Of a DNA stretch of 5,381 nt, positions 1 through 5,381 are shown in pieces; within the stretch, counting starts at the first letter, position 1; each line of letters begins with the position of its first letter. Made by a program: the position numbers and the translations under genes. Source of the stretch: Chromatiaceae bacterium (GTDB lineage: Bacteria; Pseudomonadota; Gammaproteobacteria; Chromatiales; Chromatiaceae); NCBI GenBank assembly GCA_016880695.1, contig JAEHCY010000342.1:1-5381 (forward strand), in the 5' to 3' direction. Below the pieces are notes generated by a model that saw only the letters and a list, made by a program, of their open reading frames with translations, was not told the origin of the DNA and did no database searches.

Positions 1-108
1 CCACGCAATCCACGGCAAGCATTGCACCTGCGCCGCTACCTCGCGCAGTCCAGCTAAGGCTACATCTGCCGGTTCAGGCTGGAAGCGACGATTCCACGTC
101 TCGGACAT
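1..108 (-). CDS. possible N-terminal fragment of an unidentified protein, cut by the left edge
   Basis: Reading leftward from an ATG at 108, the frame stays open to the window edge (36 codons) and begins MSETWNRRFQPEPADVALAG. The rest predicts an amphipathic helix followed by a tryptophan-rich stretch (LPWIAW). GC by codon position, counted by hand, is about 69, 54 and 63 percent, a weak coding-like pattern. The Shine-Dalgarno is poor: a GGA at 118-116 or GGGGTG at 125-120. A GTG at 129 is an alternative start. If real, the gene is divergent from the phosphoesterase and shares the 161-base region between them. I do not recognise the family. The opposite strand offers a rival reading, a C-terminal tail ...LRRYLAQSS ending at a TAA at 55-57, so the call is tentative. 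Confidence 0.38.
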   Translation of the reverse strand, partial: MSETWNRRFQPEPADVALAGLREVAAQVQCLPWIAW

Positions 109-269
109 GCCGCGGTCCGCACCCCACACATGCCCTCTCGGCCCGTGAGACTGGTCGAGGATCCTTGATGATTCGCTAAAAATCACCCCTACCGGCAAGA
201 AGCCGACGTGCCGGCACCGACCGCCCACTGGGCGCGCAACACAAAGACATCAACCCCGAAGAGGATAGG
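109..269. promoter_or_regulatory. intergenic region upstream of the phosphoesterase, with three dyads
   Basis: This 161-base stretch should carry the promoter of the phosphoesterase and, if the leftward fragment is real, a divergent promoter. No convincing sigma-70 -35/-10 pair is visible; the most AT-rich patch is around 171-184. Three dyads are visible. Positions 155-168 (TCGAGGATCCTTGA) form a 14-base palindrome with one mismatched pair. CCGGCA at 192-197 pairs with TGCCGG at 209-214. GTGCCGGCAC at 208-217 is a perfect 10-base palindrome that overlaps the previous repeat. They could be operator half-sites or a leader hairpin. No regulator is encoded nearby, so the assignment is inference. 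Confidence 0.35.
261..264 (+). promoter_or_regulatory. ribosome binding site of the phosphoesterase
   Basis: A purine-rich GAGG lies five bases before the ATG at 270. Upstream in this frame the only candidate start is a CTG at 228, before a TAA stop at 177-179. The ATG at 270 is therefore the natural start, and it places a signal peptide at the N-terminus. Confidence 0.6.
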
Positions 270-1751
270 ATGGACAAACCAAGCCCACTTCTGGCGGCCC
301 TATTCGCCTCCGCCTGCGGTCTCCCACAGAGTGTTCAAGCGGCCGCCAATCACCCGCTGGCCGCCTTCGTGGTACTCGGCCAGACCGGCAAGGGCGAGCA
401 GATCGCCCTGGCTCGGGTCCTGATCGACAAGGCCGGCGCGGATTGCCCCTCGCTCCATCCCCTCCAAGGTAAAGGCTACAAGCAGGCCATGAGGCCGCGC
501 CGCAACCCCGACCCTGCGCATTTCCAGGTCACGGTCTGCGAGGCCCAGTACCCCCTCGATGGGACCCGGATGGCTGTTTCCGGCACCTCCTTGCGCCTGC
601 CGGCCGTCCCCGCCCAGGTCGCCCGTGTCGCGGTATTCGGCGACTCGGGCTGCATACCCGGCTATCAGAACGGGTGCAGAAAGGTCGAGGATTGGCCCTT
701 CGCGGTTATGGCCAAAGCGGCTGCCGGCGCCGCCCCTGACCTGGTGCTCCACATGGGGGACTACAATTACCGGGGAACGCCGGGAAACATCAGGATCAAT
801 CAGGGCGGGGGCAAGGCCGAAACGGTCCCCGTCTACGACGCCGGAGACAATTCCCCCGACGTGCCCTGCACCCTCACCGGTCCCTACCTCGGCCAGAACA
901 GCGTGGGCAGCGAAACACCCGACTCCTGGCCGGCGTGGAAGGCCGATTTCTTCGAGCCCGCCGCCAAGCTGCTCAGCGCCGCCCCCTGGGTCTTCGCCCG
1001 CGGCAATCACGAGCTGTGCAGCCGAGCGGGCCCCGGCTATTTCTATTTTCTCGATACCGGGTCCGACCTCGTGGAGGGCGGCGGCCAGCTCGCCTGTCCC
1101 CCTGCCGAGAGTGCGGAGCCCCTGATCTTCCGCGGCCCCTACCGGGTCGACCTGGGCCGTCTCTCCGTGGTGGTGCTCGATTCCGCCAACGCCTGCGACA
1201 ACGGCAGTCTCCACCAGGACCATTTCAATGCCCAGTTCAAGCAGATCCAGTCCCTGGTAGCCGAAGCCCCCGCCACCAACGCCCTCTGGCTGCAGAGCCA
1301 CCGGCCCCTGTGGGGACTGCGGAACCCCGAAGAAAACACCCCCAAGACAGACTTGGATACATCCGGCAGGTACGCCGTCATCGACAAGACGTTCCAGACG
1401 GCCTTCGCCAGCTACCCGGTTCCGAACCGGGTGCACCTGGTGCTGTCCGGACAGATGCACCGCTTCCAGACCCTCGACTTCAAGGCCCCAAGCCCGCTGC
1501 CGACCCAACTGATTGTTGGCAACAGCGGTGTGGCGCTCACCAGGAACTTTCCCGAAGGCCCGTTCTCGCTCGCCATCGACGACGCCACCGCGGTCGGGTT
1601 CGGCCTAAGCGAGTTCGGGTTCATGGACATCGCCCTCAGGGGCGAAGGCACCTGGAAGGGTCGCCTCCTCGACCGCCAGGGCAAATTGCTGGCACGGTGC
1701 GACTCCCGCCAGCCATCAAAGACCGGCGCCTGCGCACCCGTGGGCAAGTGA
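270..1751 (+). CDS. exported metallophosphoesterase (calcineurin-like / purple acid phosphatase-like)
   Basis: A 493-residue secreted binuclear metallophosphoesterase, expected to hydrolyse phosphate esters in the periplasm or outside the cell; the substrate cannot be read from sequence. Residues 1-24 look like a short signal peptide (hydrophobic 7-18, VQA-A cleavage near 24/25). Residues about 25-115 form an N-terminal domain ending in a VCEAQYP segment. The metal motifs follow in order: GDSGC 124-128 (Asp125), GDYNY 163-167 (Asp164, and Tyr167 in the GDxxY position of purple acid phosphatases), GNHE 245-248 (Asn246, His247), QSHRP 342-346 (His344), and SGQMHRFQ 393-400 (His397). The usual GHxH is GQMH here, so one expected metal-ligand histidine is glutamine. 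Ten cysteines remain after the signal peptide, which fits disulfide bonding outside the cytoplasm. The gene appears complete and monocistronic. The fold assignment is firm; the physiological role is unknown. Confidence 0.93.
   Translation: MDKPSPLLAALFASACGLPQSVQAAANHPLAAFVVLGQTGKGEQIALARVLIDKAGADCPSLHPLQGKGYKQAMRPRRNPDPAHFQVTVCEAQYPLDGTRMAVSGTSLRLPAVPAQVARVAVFGDSGCIPGYQNGCRKVEDWPFAVMAKAAAGAAPDLVLHMGDYNYRGTPGNIRINQGGGKAETVPVYDAGDNSPDVPCTLTGPYLGQNSVGSETPDSWPAWKADFFEPAAKLLSAAPWVFARGNHELCSRAGPGYFYFLDTGSDLVEGGGQLACPPAESAEPLIFRGPYRVDLGRLSVVVLDSANACDNGSLHQDHFNAQFKQIQSLVAEAPATNALWLQSHRPLWGLRNPEENTPKTDLDTSGRYAVIDKTFQTAFASYPVPNRVHLVLSGQMHRFQTLDFKAPSPLPTQLIVGNSGVALTRNFPEGPFSLAIDDATAVGFGLSEFGFMDIALRGEGTWKGRLLDRQGKLLARCDSRQPSKTGACAPVGK
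1414..1432. repeat. perfect 8-bp inverted repeat inside the phosphoesterase gene
   Basis: ACCCGGTT at 1414-1421 and AACCGGGT at 1425-1432 are perfect complements separated by three bases (CCG). They encode the YPVPNRV segment, about 20 bases before the GQMH motif. A dyad of this length is expected about once by chance in a GC-rich window of this size, so no function is claimed. Confidence 0.5.
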
Positions 1752-1802
1752 TCCCCCAGTTGGTTGCCTGTCGGACTTTGGCACTGGCCTGACGCGAGGG
1801 GG

Positions 1803-1818
1803 GGCCGGCAAAACGGCC
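1803..1818 (+). terminator. weak candidate terminator hairpin after the phosphoesterase
   Basis: GGCCG and CGGCC form a perfect 5-bp stem around a six-base loop (GCAAAA), about 50 bases after the phosphoesterase stop. No T-run follows, so it does not meet the intrinsic terminator pattern. It may only stabilise the transcript 3' end. Confidence 0.2.
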
Positions 1819-1845
1819 TGAGGTCCGGCGAAGATGAGCGCGAAA

Positions 1846-1862
1846 GGTACGCGATGCGTACC
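1846..1862. repeat. perfect 17-base palindrome, possibly a dispersed repeat copy
   Basis: GGTACGC and GCGTACC flank a three-base centre (GAT), giving a perfect 7-bp dyad that continues into CCTAC. On the other strand it reads GTAGG followed by GTACGC...GCGTACC. This resembles short GTAGGGT-rCGC...GCG-ACC palindromic elements that I recall as scattered in intergenic DNA of several gammaproteobacteria. That resemblance is from memory and was not checked. There is no second copy in this window. It lies about 95 bases past the phosphoesterase stop, far from any start codon, which argues against an operator. Confidence 0.45.
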
Positions 1863-1870
1863 CTACCTGG

Positions 1871-1883
1871 CTTGAGCCTCAAG
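1871..1883. repeat. perfect 13-base palindrome next to the 17-base one
   Basis: CTTGAG, a single C, then CTCAAG. It begins nine bases after the 17-base palindrome ends. As RNA the single-base centre would force an open loop and leave about a 5-bp stem, so it reads more like a DNA dyad than a hairpin. No function is assigned. Confidence 0.4.
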
Positions 1884-2346
1884 GGTGTCTGGCGCGATTC
1901 GTCGCAGCCATGACGTGCGGAGATGGAGGCGGTCGACGCCTGCGAGGAGAGCCGGGAGAGAGCGAACATCGACAACTGGCGCCGCCACGGAATGTTTTGC
2001 TCGCTTGACTCGGGCCGGCCAATGGGTGTCCCCTGCTATCCCCCGGTCGTGGGGAGCAACAGGCGCGAGCCGTATTGCACCGAAAGGCTTTCATCCAGCG
2101 GCTCACTACGCTGCGCTATTGCGTGCAACTTAACAATCGGCGCCTTGGCTGTTTTTGTCTACACCCTCTCAGTGAGTCGAATTCTGCGATTCGCGACCAT
2201 GCCGAAGGGCGCATTCGCCACCTACGGAACGTCTCGACGCTGTGGCGTAAAGCCACCGGATTCTCACCGTCCCAAAGATTCGGCACAGGGTTGCAGACAC
2301 CGTTCCGCTCAGCGATGGGTCCGCGATCAGATCGTTGGCGCCCGGA

Positions 2347-3168
2347 TCAGGGCACCGGCTTTATCCCCACCACCGTGTAAGCTGTCAAGGCGCAAAGGAA
2401 ACCGCCAGACCGGCTCTGGGCTTGTAGGTCTGATAGCCAATCGCTAGCCACCGCAGGGGCGAGGCGGCCAGCCGCCACCGAGCGCCCGAGAGTCTGGCGC
2501 AAGTTGTAGACGCGGTCTGCAAGCTCGAAATCGGTCAGCACGGACACGGACGGCTCCAGCTCCACCTGGTGCAGCCCAGCTTCCAGGAAGAACCGCTTCA
2601 AATATCTGCCGATCCAGCGGTTGGTGAAGGATTCCTCCCAGGCGGTGGCAATGATTTTCGTCGCTTCCTCATCGCTGCCACTCACGGAGAATGTTCCCCA
2701 GTCATTGTCATAGGCGAGCAATGAACCACCAGGTTTGAGGACGCGAACCAACTCGCAAATGGCCCGGCGGGGGACGGCGATGTGCTGCAAGGTCCGGTCT
2801 ACCCGGCAGCGATCGAAGCATTCATCTTTGAAGGGAAGTCGGCAGGCATCCGCCTTGGCAAACCGGACACGGAGACCGGCGGGGAGGCGTGCGACCGCTT
2901 GCTCGATCAAACGCATACTGGCATCCACTCCCACAACGAGGCCACGGGTGCCGACGCATGCCGCCATCCTGAAAGCGTCATCGGCCAATCCACAGCCAAG
3001 GTCCAACACGGACAAGCCGGCGGACAGGTTAAGCAGCTCGTAACTGCGCGCCTTGTATTCGCGGAAATAGGGTAATGAATCGAGCAGCGAGAGACACTGC
3101 CGATAGGCGGTTGCGTCGTCGCAACCGTCCACATCGGCAAATCCCGTCGCCAGATACTCCTGGCCCAT
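2347..3168 (-). CDS. class I SAM-dependent methyltransferase
   Basis: A 273-residue, apparently complete methyltransferase of the Methyltransf_11 / UbiE-like group, expected to move a methyl group from S-adenosylmethionine to an unknown acceptor in the cytoplasm. Motif I is VLDLGCGLADD at 54-64. VGVDAS at 79-84 supplies the acidic residue (Asp82) that binds the SAM ribose. KADACRLPF at 105-113 contributes Asp107 near the adenine, and RVLKPGG at 142-148 is the post-III segment. The C-terminal part (NDWGTF 155-160, NRWIGRYL 183-190, TDFELA 212-217) matches a subgroup often annotated only as methyltransferase domain protein, not as ubiquinone-pathway UbiE. The start is well fixed: an in-frame TAA at 3177-3175 lies just upstream of ATG 3168, and AGG at 3180-3178 is a plausible Shine-Dalgarno nine bases away. 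It lies downstream of the autotransporter on the same strand. Confidence 0.9.
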   Translation of the reverse strand: MGQEYLATGFADVDGCDDATAYRQCLSLLDSLPYFREYKARSYELLNLSAGLSVLDLGCGLADDAFRMAACVGTRGLVVGVDASMRLIEQAVARLPAGLRVRFAKADACRLPFKDECFDRCRVDRTLQHIAVPRRAICELVRVLKPGGSLLAYDNDWGTFSVSGSDEEATKIIATAWEESFTNRWIGRYLKRFFLEAGLHQVELEPSVSVLTDFELADRVYNLRQTLGRSVAAGRLAPAVASDWLSDLQAQSRSGGFLCALTAYTVVGIKPVP

Positions 3169-3287
3169 GGGCGCTTACCTGAAGCACAAGTGCCAAACAC
3201 ACGACCATTCATCAGGACCGATACTGGCACGGTCCTAGGCGTTGATATCCCCATGCGTGCCGCGTCTGTCCATCGAACCTCGCCTGG
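3169..3287 (-). promoter_or_regulatory. leader between the autotransporter and the methyltransferase, with hairpin
   Basis: These 119 bases separate two same-strand genes. AGGACCG at 3214-3220 and CGGTCCT at 3230-3236 form a perfect 7-bp stem around a nine-base loop. No T-run follows on the minus strand, so it is not a standard terminator for the autotransporter. The loop-edge GTGCCA (minus 3230-3225) can also pair with TGGCAC (minus 3195-3190), about ten bases before the Shine-Dalgarno. The two pairings would compete or form a pseudoknot. A further small dyad, GCAC-TT-GTGC in the minus sense, lies at about 3193-3184. No clear promoter elements are visible. Attenuation, mRNA processing or chance are all possible. 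Confidence 0.35.
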
Positions 3288-5381
3288 TCAGAACGACATC
3301 CCTAGCTTCAAACCGCCGCCATAACTCTCGGAGTGGTTGGAGATGCTGCCAAAGACCTCGGCGCGCAGCATCAGACTCTGGCGCGTGAAAATATCGACGC
3401 CTGCGGCGATGTCGAAGCGGGTCCGATCCAGCCCGGTGCTGGCGGTGAAGGAGGTCACATCGCCAGGCGCCCCGGCGAATCGGCCCGTCACCGAGGGCCT
3501 GGTGTTGCCGAGGAACTGGGTAATGCCAAGCGTGAGCTTGGGACGCAGCAACAGGCCATCATCGGTCTCGATCTCCGTGGCGATATCGATGGCCGGTTGC
3601 AGGTTGAAGTAGGTGTCGTGCTGGCTGTCGATGCGCAGACGCAAGCCTTTGGTCCCGGATTCGTCGAAAGCGTCCATGGCGAGATAATCGACGCCGAGGT
3701 CCAGGCGCGGCTTGAAGCTCCAGCGGCCCCATTGGATGAGGTGGGAAGCGCGCAACTGAGCCGAGAACAACCACATCTGCTGGGTACCGCTGAGCGCGGC
3801 GCCCGGCCAAAGGGGGCGATCATTGTCGAAGTCGCCATAGCCGATGGCCACTGAGCCCGATAGCTCGGTGGCATCCCAGCTGCGCTTGGCCGAGACCCCG
3901 GCCTGGAACTGGCCGCCGTCGCTGCTGGCGTTACTGTGATCGACGTTCAGGTTTCGACCCTCATAGGTGAGCGCTCCACCCAGATGCCAGGCGTTGCCGA
4001 CGTCGATCTGCCCGCCACCGGCGAGTTGCCAACTGTCTTCGTCGAAGCCCAGGTTGTCATGGGTCTCCCGTTGGGTGAAGCGCTGACCACGCAGGCGCAG
4101 CCAGCCGCATTGGCCCTGGTCGAAGAAGCGGTAGTCGCCAGCCCGCTCGGCGCAGCTCAGGAGCGCATCGTTGAAGGCAATCGTGGAGAGCAGGGAGACC
4201 ATCTGGTTATTCACCGCGAGTTCGGCGCCCAGGGTATTCATGACCCGTGCGTAACTGCCCGGGTCCTCGATGGCGATCAGGCCCCTGGCGATGCCCGGGT
4301 CGAGCGCCTGGGAGCGGTAGATGTCGTGAAGGTGACCGGCAATGGCATCCTGATTGTCGTTGGTTGCTACCAGGATGTCGGCGTTGGCGAAATGGATGTC
4401 GTAGCCCAGATCTATGGTGCCGGGTGCAGGCTGGTGGAGCTGGTACTGGGCGACCGCAGAGCGGGGGTGCTCAAGAGCGCTGACTGACAGACCTCCGTTC
4501 GCAGCTAGGATCGGCACCGACTGGGCACCAGCCTTGGGCTGCCAAGGGTCGACGACGTTGACCACCACCCGCCCGCCGAGGTCAGCGCGACCGCCGACAC
4601 TGAGCCGATCAGCCAGGCCGTTGCTGCCGGACCCGCCGGGGTTGAGATCGACGGTGAGCACGCCGCCACCGACCTGGGTCAGGTTGCCTGTCAGTCGCGT
4701 GCTGGCAACCTGACCCACGCCGCCCACGGCGAGGGTTCCCTCATTGTTCAGGGTCCGGACATCGAGCAGTTGGCCGGCATTGAGCAGGCCGCCGGGGCGG
4801 TTCAGTAGGTCGATTCGGGAGGGTCCCGAGTCCCGGCTGCTCCCGGTACGGCCGGCGGTCAGCGCGGATTCAGTGCCTGACACCGACCCGTTGATGGTCC
4901 CGTAGTTGGCGACGGTGGTGCCGACACTGGGGGCCGCGGCGAGGATCACATAACTTGCGGGATTGCCTTGCGTCAGTGTGCCGTAGTTCGTGATGCTGTT
5001 GGCCGCACCGTCGGCGACGAAGAGAGTGGCTTCCCCGTCGGCACCCGTGGCAACGGTTGCACCCTTGGCCACCGTGATCGCGATATTTCCATTGTTGGCT
5101 AAGAGGCCCTGGCTTTGGGCGGCGATGGCGACGCCGCCGCTGCCCATGGCGCGAATGTCGCCGTTGACCTGGATAGTCACGGTGCCCGCGGTGTCGCCCA
5201 CTACGCTGCCCGAAACCGACTGGGCGAAGATCCCCCAGGCCTTGTCCCCGGCCAAGGACAGAGGCCCGTTGGTGGTGACGCTGACCGCCCCGCCGTTGCC
5301 GCCCGCCCCCGTGCTGCCGGCATAGCTGGCCGAGCCGCCGCTCAGCGCCCCGGAGATGCCCGCAACCCCGCCCCCGCCGCC
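3288..5381 (-). CDS. autotransporter, C-terminal part (end of passenger plus outer-membrane barrel), start outside window
   Basis: The frame is open from the right edge to a TGA at 3290-3288, giving 697 visible residues. A TTG at 5255 could be taken as a start, but the frame continues in glycine-rich passenger sequence to 5381, so the gene is partial. Visible residues 1-42 are Gly/Ser/Ala-rich (GGGGGVAGISG, GAGGNGGAVSV). The segments GIFAQSVSG (50-58) and AIAAQSQG (85-92) look like divergent passenger repeat motifs, followed by beta-helix-like sequence to about residue 335. A linker follows (about 336-424), with cysteines at 410 and 425 (CX14C). The last 270 or so residues (nucleotides about 3291-4110) alternate hydrophobic and polar in beta-strand fashion and end GLKLGMSF; the terminal Phe is the outer-membrane barrel signature. 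By family knowledge the barrel inserts with help from the BAM complex and exports the passenger to the surface. Passenger function (adhesion, enzyme or other) cannot be read here. Confidence 0.93.
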   Translation of the reverse strand, partial: GGGGGVAGISGALSGGSASYAGSTGAGGNGGAVSVTTNGPLSLAGDKAWGIFAQSVSGSVVGDTAGTVTIQVNGDIRAMGSGGVAIAAQSQGLLANNGNIAITVAKGATVATGADGEATLFVADGAANSITNYGTLTQGNPASYVILAAAPSVGTTVANYGTINGSVSGTESALTAGRTGSSRDSGPSRIDLLNRPGGLLNAGQLLDVRTLNNEGTLAVGGVGQVASTRLTGNLTQVGGGVLTVDLNPGGSGSNGLADRLSVGGRADLGGRVVVNVVDPWQPKAGAQSVPILAANGGLSVSALEHPRSAVAQYQLHQPAPGTIDLGYDIHFANADILVATNDNQDAIAGHLHDIYRSQALDPGIARGLIAIEDPGSYARVMNTLGAELAVNNQMVSLLSTIAFNDALLSCAERAGDYRFFDQGQCGWLRLRGQRFTQRETHDNLGFDEDSWQLAGGGQIDVGNAWHLGGALTYEGRNLNVDHSNASSDGGQFQAGVSAKRSWDATELSGSVAIGYGDFDNDRPLWPGAALSGTQQMWLFSAQLRASHLIQWGRWSFKPRLDLGVDYLAMDAFDESGTKGLRLRIDSQHDTYFNLQPAIDIATEIETDDGLLLRPKLTLGITQFLGNTRPSVTGRFAGAPGDVTSFTASTGLDRTRFDIAAGVDIFTRQSLMLRAEVFGSISNHSESYGGGLKLGMSF
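4532..4563. repeat. two abutting dyads inside the autotransporter gene
   Basis: CCTTGG (4532-4537) and CCAAGG (4542-4547) form a 6-bp stem with a four-base loop. The 17-base GGTCGACGACGTTGACC (4547-4563) is a dyad with one G-T mismatch that shares the base at 4547. Both lie in the coding frame near the VNVVDPWQPKAG segment. Each could occur by chance; they are listed because larger dyads lie close by. Confidence 0.4.
4675..4717. repeat. perfect 14-bp inverted repeat with 15-base loop, inside the autotransporter gene
   Basis: TGGGTCAGGTTGCC (4675-4688) and GGCAACCTGACCCA (4704-4717) are exact complements separated by 15 bases. The structure lies fully within the reading frame and encodes the GQVASTRLTGNLTQ segment late in the passenger. 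In the transcript it would fold as a long GC-rich hairpin. It is much longer than expected by chance. It might slow ribosomes or polymerase, bind a factor, or be a by-product of codon choice over two related motifs. No T-run follows. Confidence 0.75.
4812..4832. repeat. hairpin-forming dyad upstream (in transcript) of the 14-bp repeat
   Basis: TCGGGA (4815-4820) and TCCCGA (4824-4829) pair perfectly around GGG. The stem extends through a T-G mismatch (4814/4830) and two further pairs to 4812/4832. It encodes the RDSGPSRI segment and lies about 95 bases before the 14-bp inverted repeat in the direction of transcription. Confidence 0.5.
5256..5381 (-). other. glycine-rich passenger tract at the right edge
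   Basis: Translation of these 42 codons in the autotransporter frame gives no stop and a run of Gly, Ala and Ser (GGGGGVAGISGALSGG, then STGAGGNGGAVSVTTNG). Tracts of this kind recur in long autotransporter passengers as spacers between repeat units, so the missing upstream part may be long. This tract shows that the TTG at 5255 is not the true start. Confidence 0.85.

Larger units (their letters stand above)
1752..2346. other. long non-coding gap between convergent genes
   Basis: This 595-base stretch separates the stop of the phosphoesterase from the stop of the methyltransferase. Short open frames cross it on both strands; the longest (1923-2447, +) runs into the methyltransferase 3' end. 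Their translations are rich in Arg, Ser and Pro, show no domain, and have no credible ribosome binding sites. I see no tRNA-like cloverleaf, transposase remnant or repeat array. Small dyads are present: 1803-1818, 1846-1862, 1871-1883, TCCCC/GGGGA at 2039-2055, GTGGC/GCCAC at 2242-2256, and the 11-base palindrome CGATCAGATCG at 2324-2334. The part from about 2110 to 2215 is less GC-rich than the flanking genes. It could be decayed coding sequence or an old insertion; neither can be shown here. Confidence 0.6.

Noticed and set aside
1..57. Plus-strand C-terminal tail ending in a TAA at 55-57
   Set aside because: Only 18 codons are visible and nothing identifies a family; the antisense frame reads at least as well, so it is kept only as the alternative.
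300..1508. 402-codon open frame on the minus strand
   Set aside because: It lies antisense to the phosphoesterase, whose motifs are unmistakable. The translation is Gly/Val-rich with no domain, as expected for a mirror frame in a GC-rich gene.
935..1792. 285-codon plus-strand frame overlapping the phosphoesterase
   Set aside because: It is the alternate frame of the same gene, extremely rich in Arg and Pro, with no motif.
2079..2140. Integron attC-like look around CTTAACAATCGG
   Set aside because: I could not find matching outer core sites (GTTRRRY partner) or the required imperfect stem; no cassette or integrase is present.
2146..2162. Possible transposon end (minus strand TGTAGACAAAAACAGCC)
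   Set aside because: No matching inverted end or target duplication elsewhere in the window, and no transposase remnant.
2324..2334. CGATCAGATCG palindrome as a methyltransferase terminator
   Set aside because: With a realistic loop only four pairs remain and no T-run follows in either direction.
1923..2447. 174-codon frame spanning the gap and the end of the methyltransferase
   Set aside because: No domain, no Shine-Dalgarno, low-complexity composition, and it overlaps the 3' end of a real gene on the other strand.
3333..4487. Plus-strand open frames of 173 and 183 codons opposite the autotransporter
   Set aside because: They are antisense to the well-supported barrel-coding region, with no recognisable domain and no ribosome binding site.

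Overview
The window is GC-rich and its genes read like those of a Gram-negative proteobacterium, probably a gammaproteobacterium. The strongest sign is the C-terminal part of a type V secretion autotransporter, with an outer-membrane barrel ending in phenylalanine. An exported, cysteine-rich phosphoesterase agrees with this. I cannot name the genus from sequence alone.

Layout, left to right. Positions 1-108 may hold the 5' end of a leftward gene that runs off the left edge (weak call). Positions 109-269 are a short intergenic region with several small dyads. Positions 270-1751 (+) encode a complete exported metallophosphoesterase with purple-acid-phosphatase-like metal motifs. Positions 1752-2346 have no convincing gene; they form a 595-base gap between convergent genes and contain two tidy palindromes about ten bases apart. 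Positions 2347-3168 (-) encode a complete class I SAM-dependent methyltransferase. Positions 3169-3287 are a leader containing a hairpin. From 3288 to the right edge (-) runs the C-terminal 697 residues of an autotransporter; its start lies beyond 5381.

The methyltransferase lies 119 bases downstream of the autotransporter on the same strand, so read-through transcription is possible. Nothing in either protein shows a shared pathway. The phosphoesterase is transcribed toward them and looks independent. I see no defence system, CRISPR array, RNA gene or intact mobile element. The most distinctive non-coding signal is a perfect 14-bp inverted repeat with a 15-base loop inside the autotransporter reading frame, with smaller dyads nearby. 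The window otherwise looks like ordinary chromosome.
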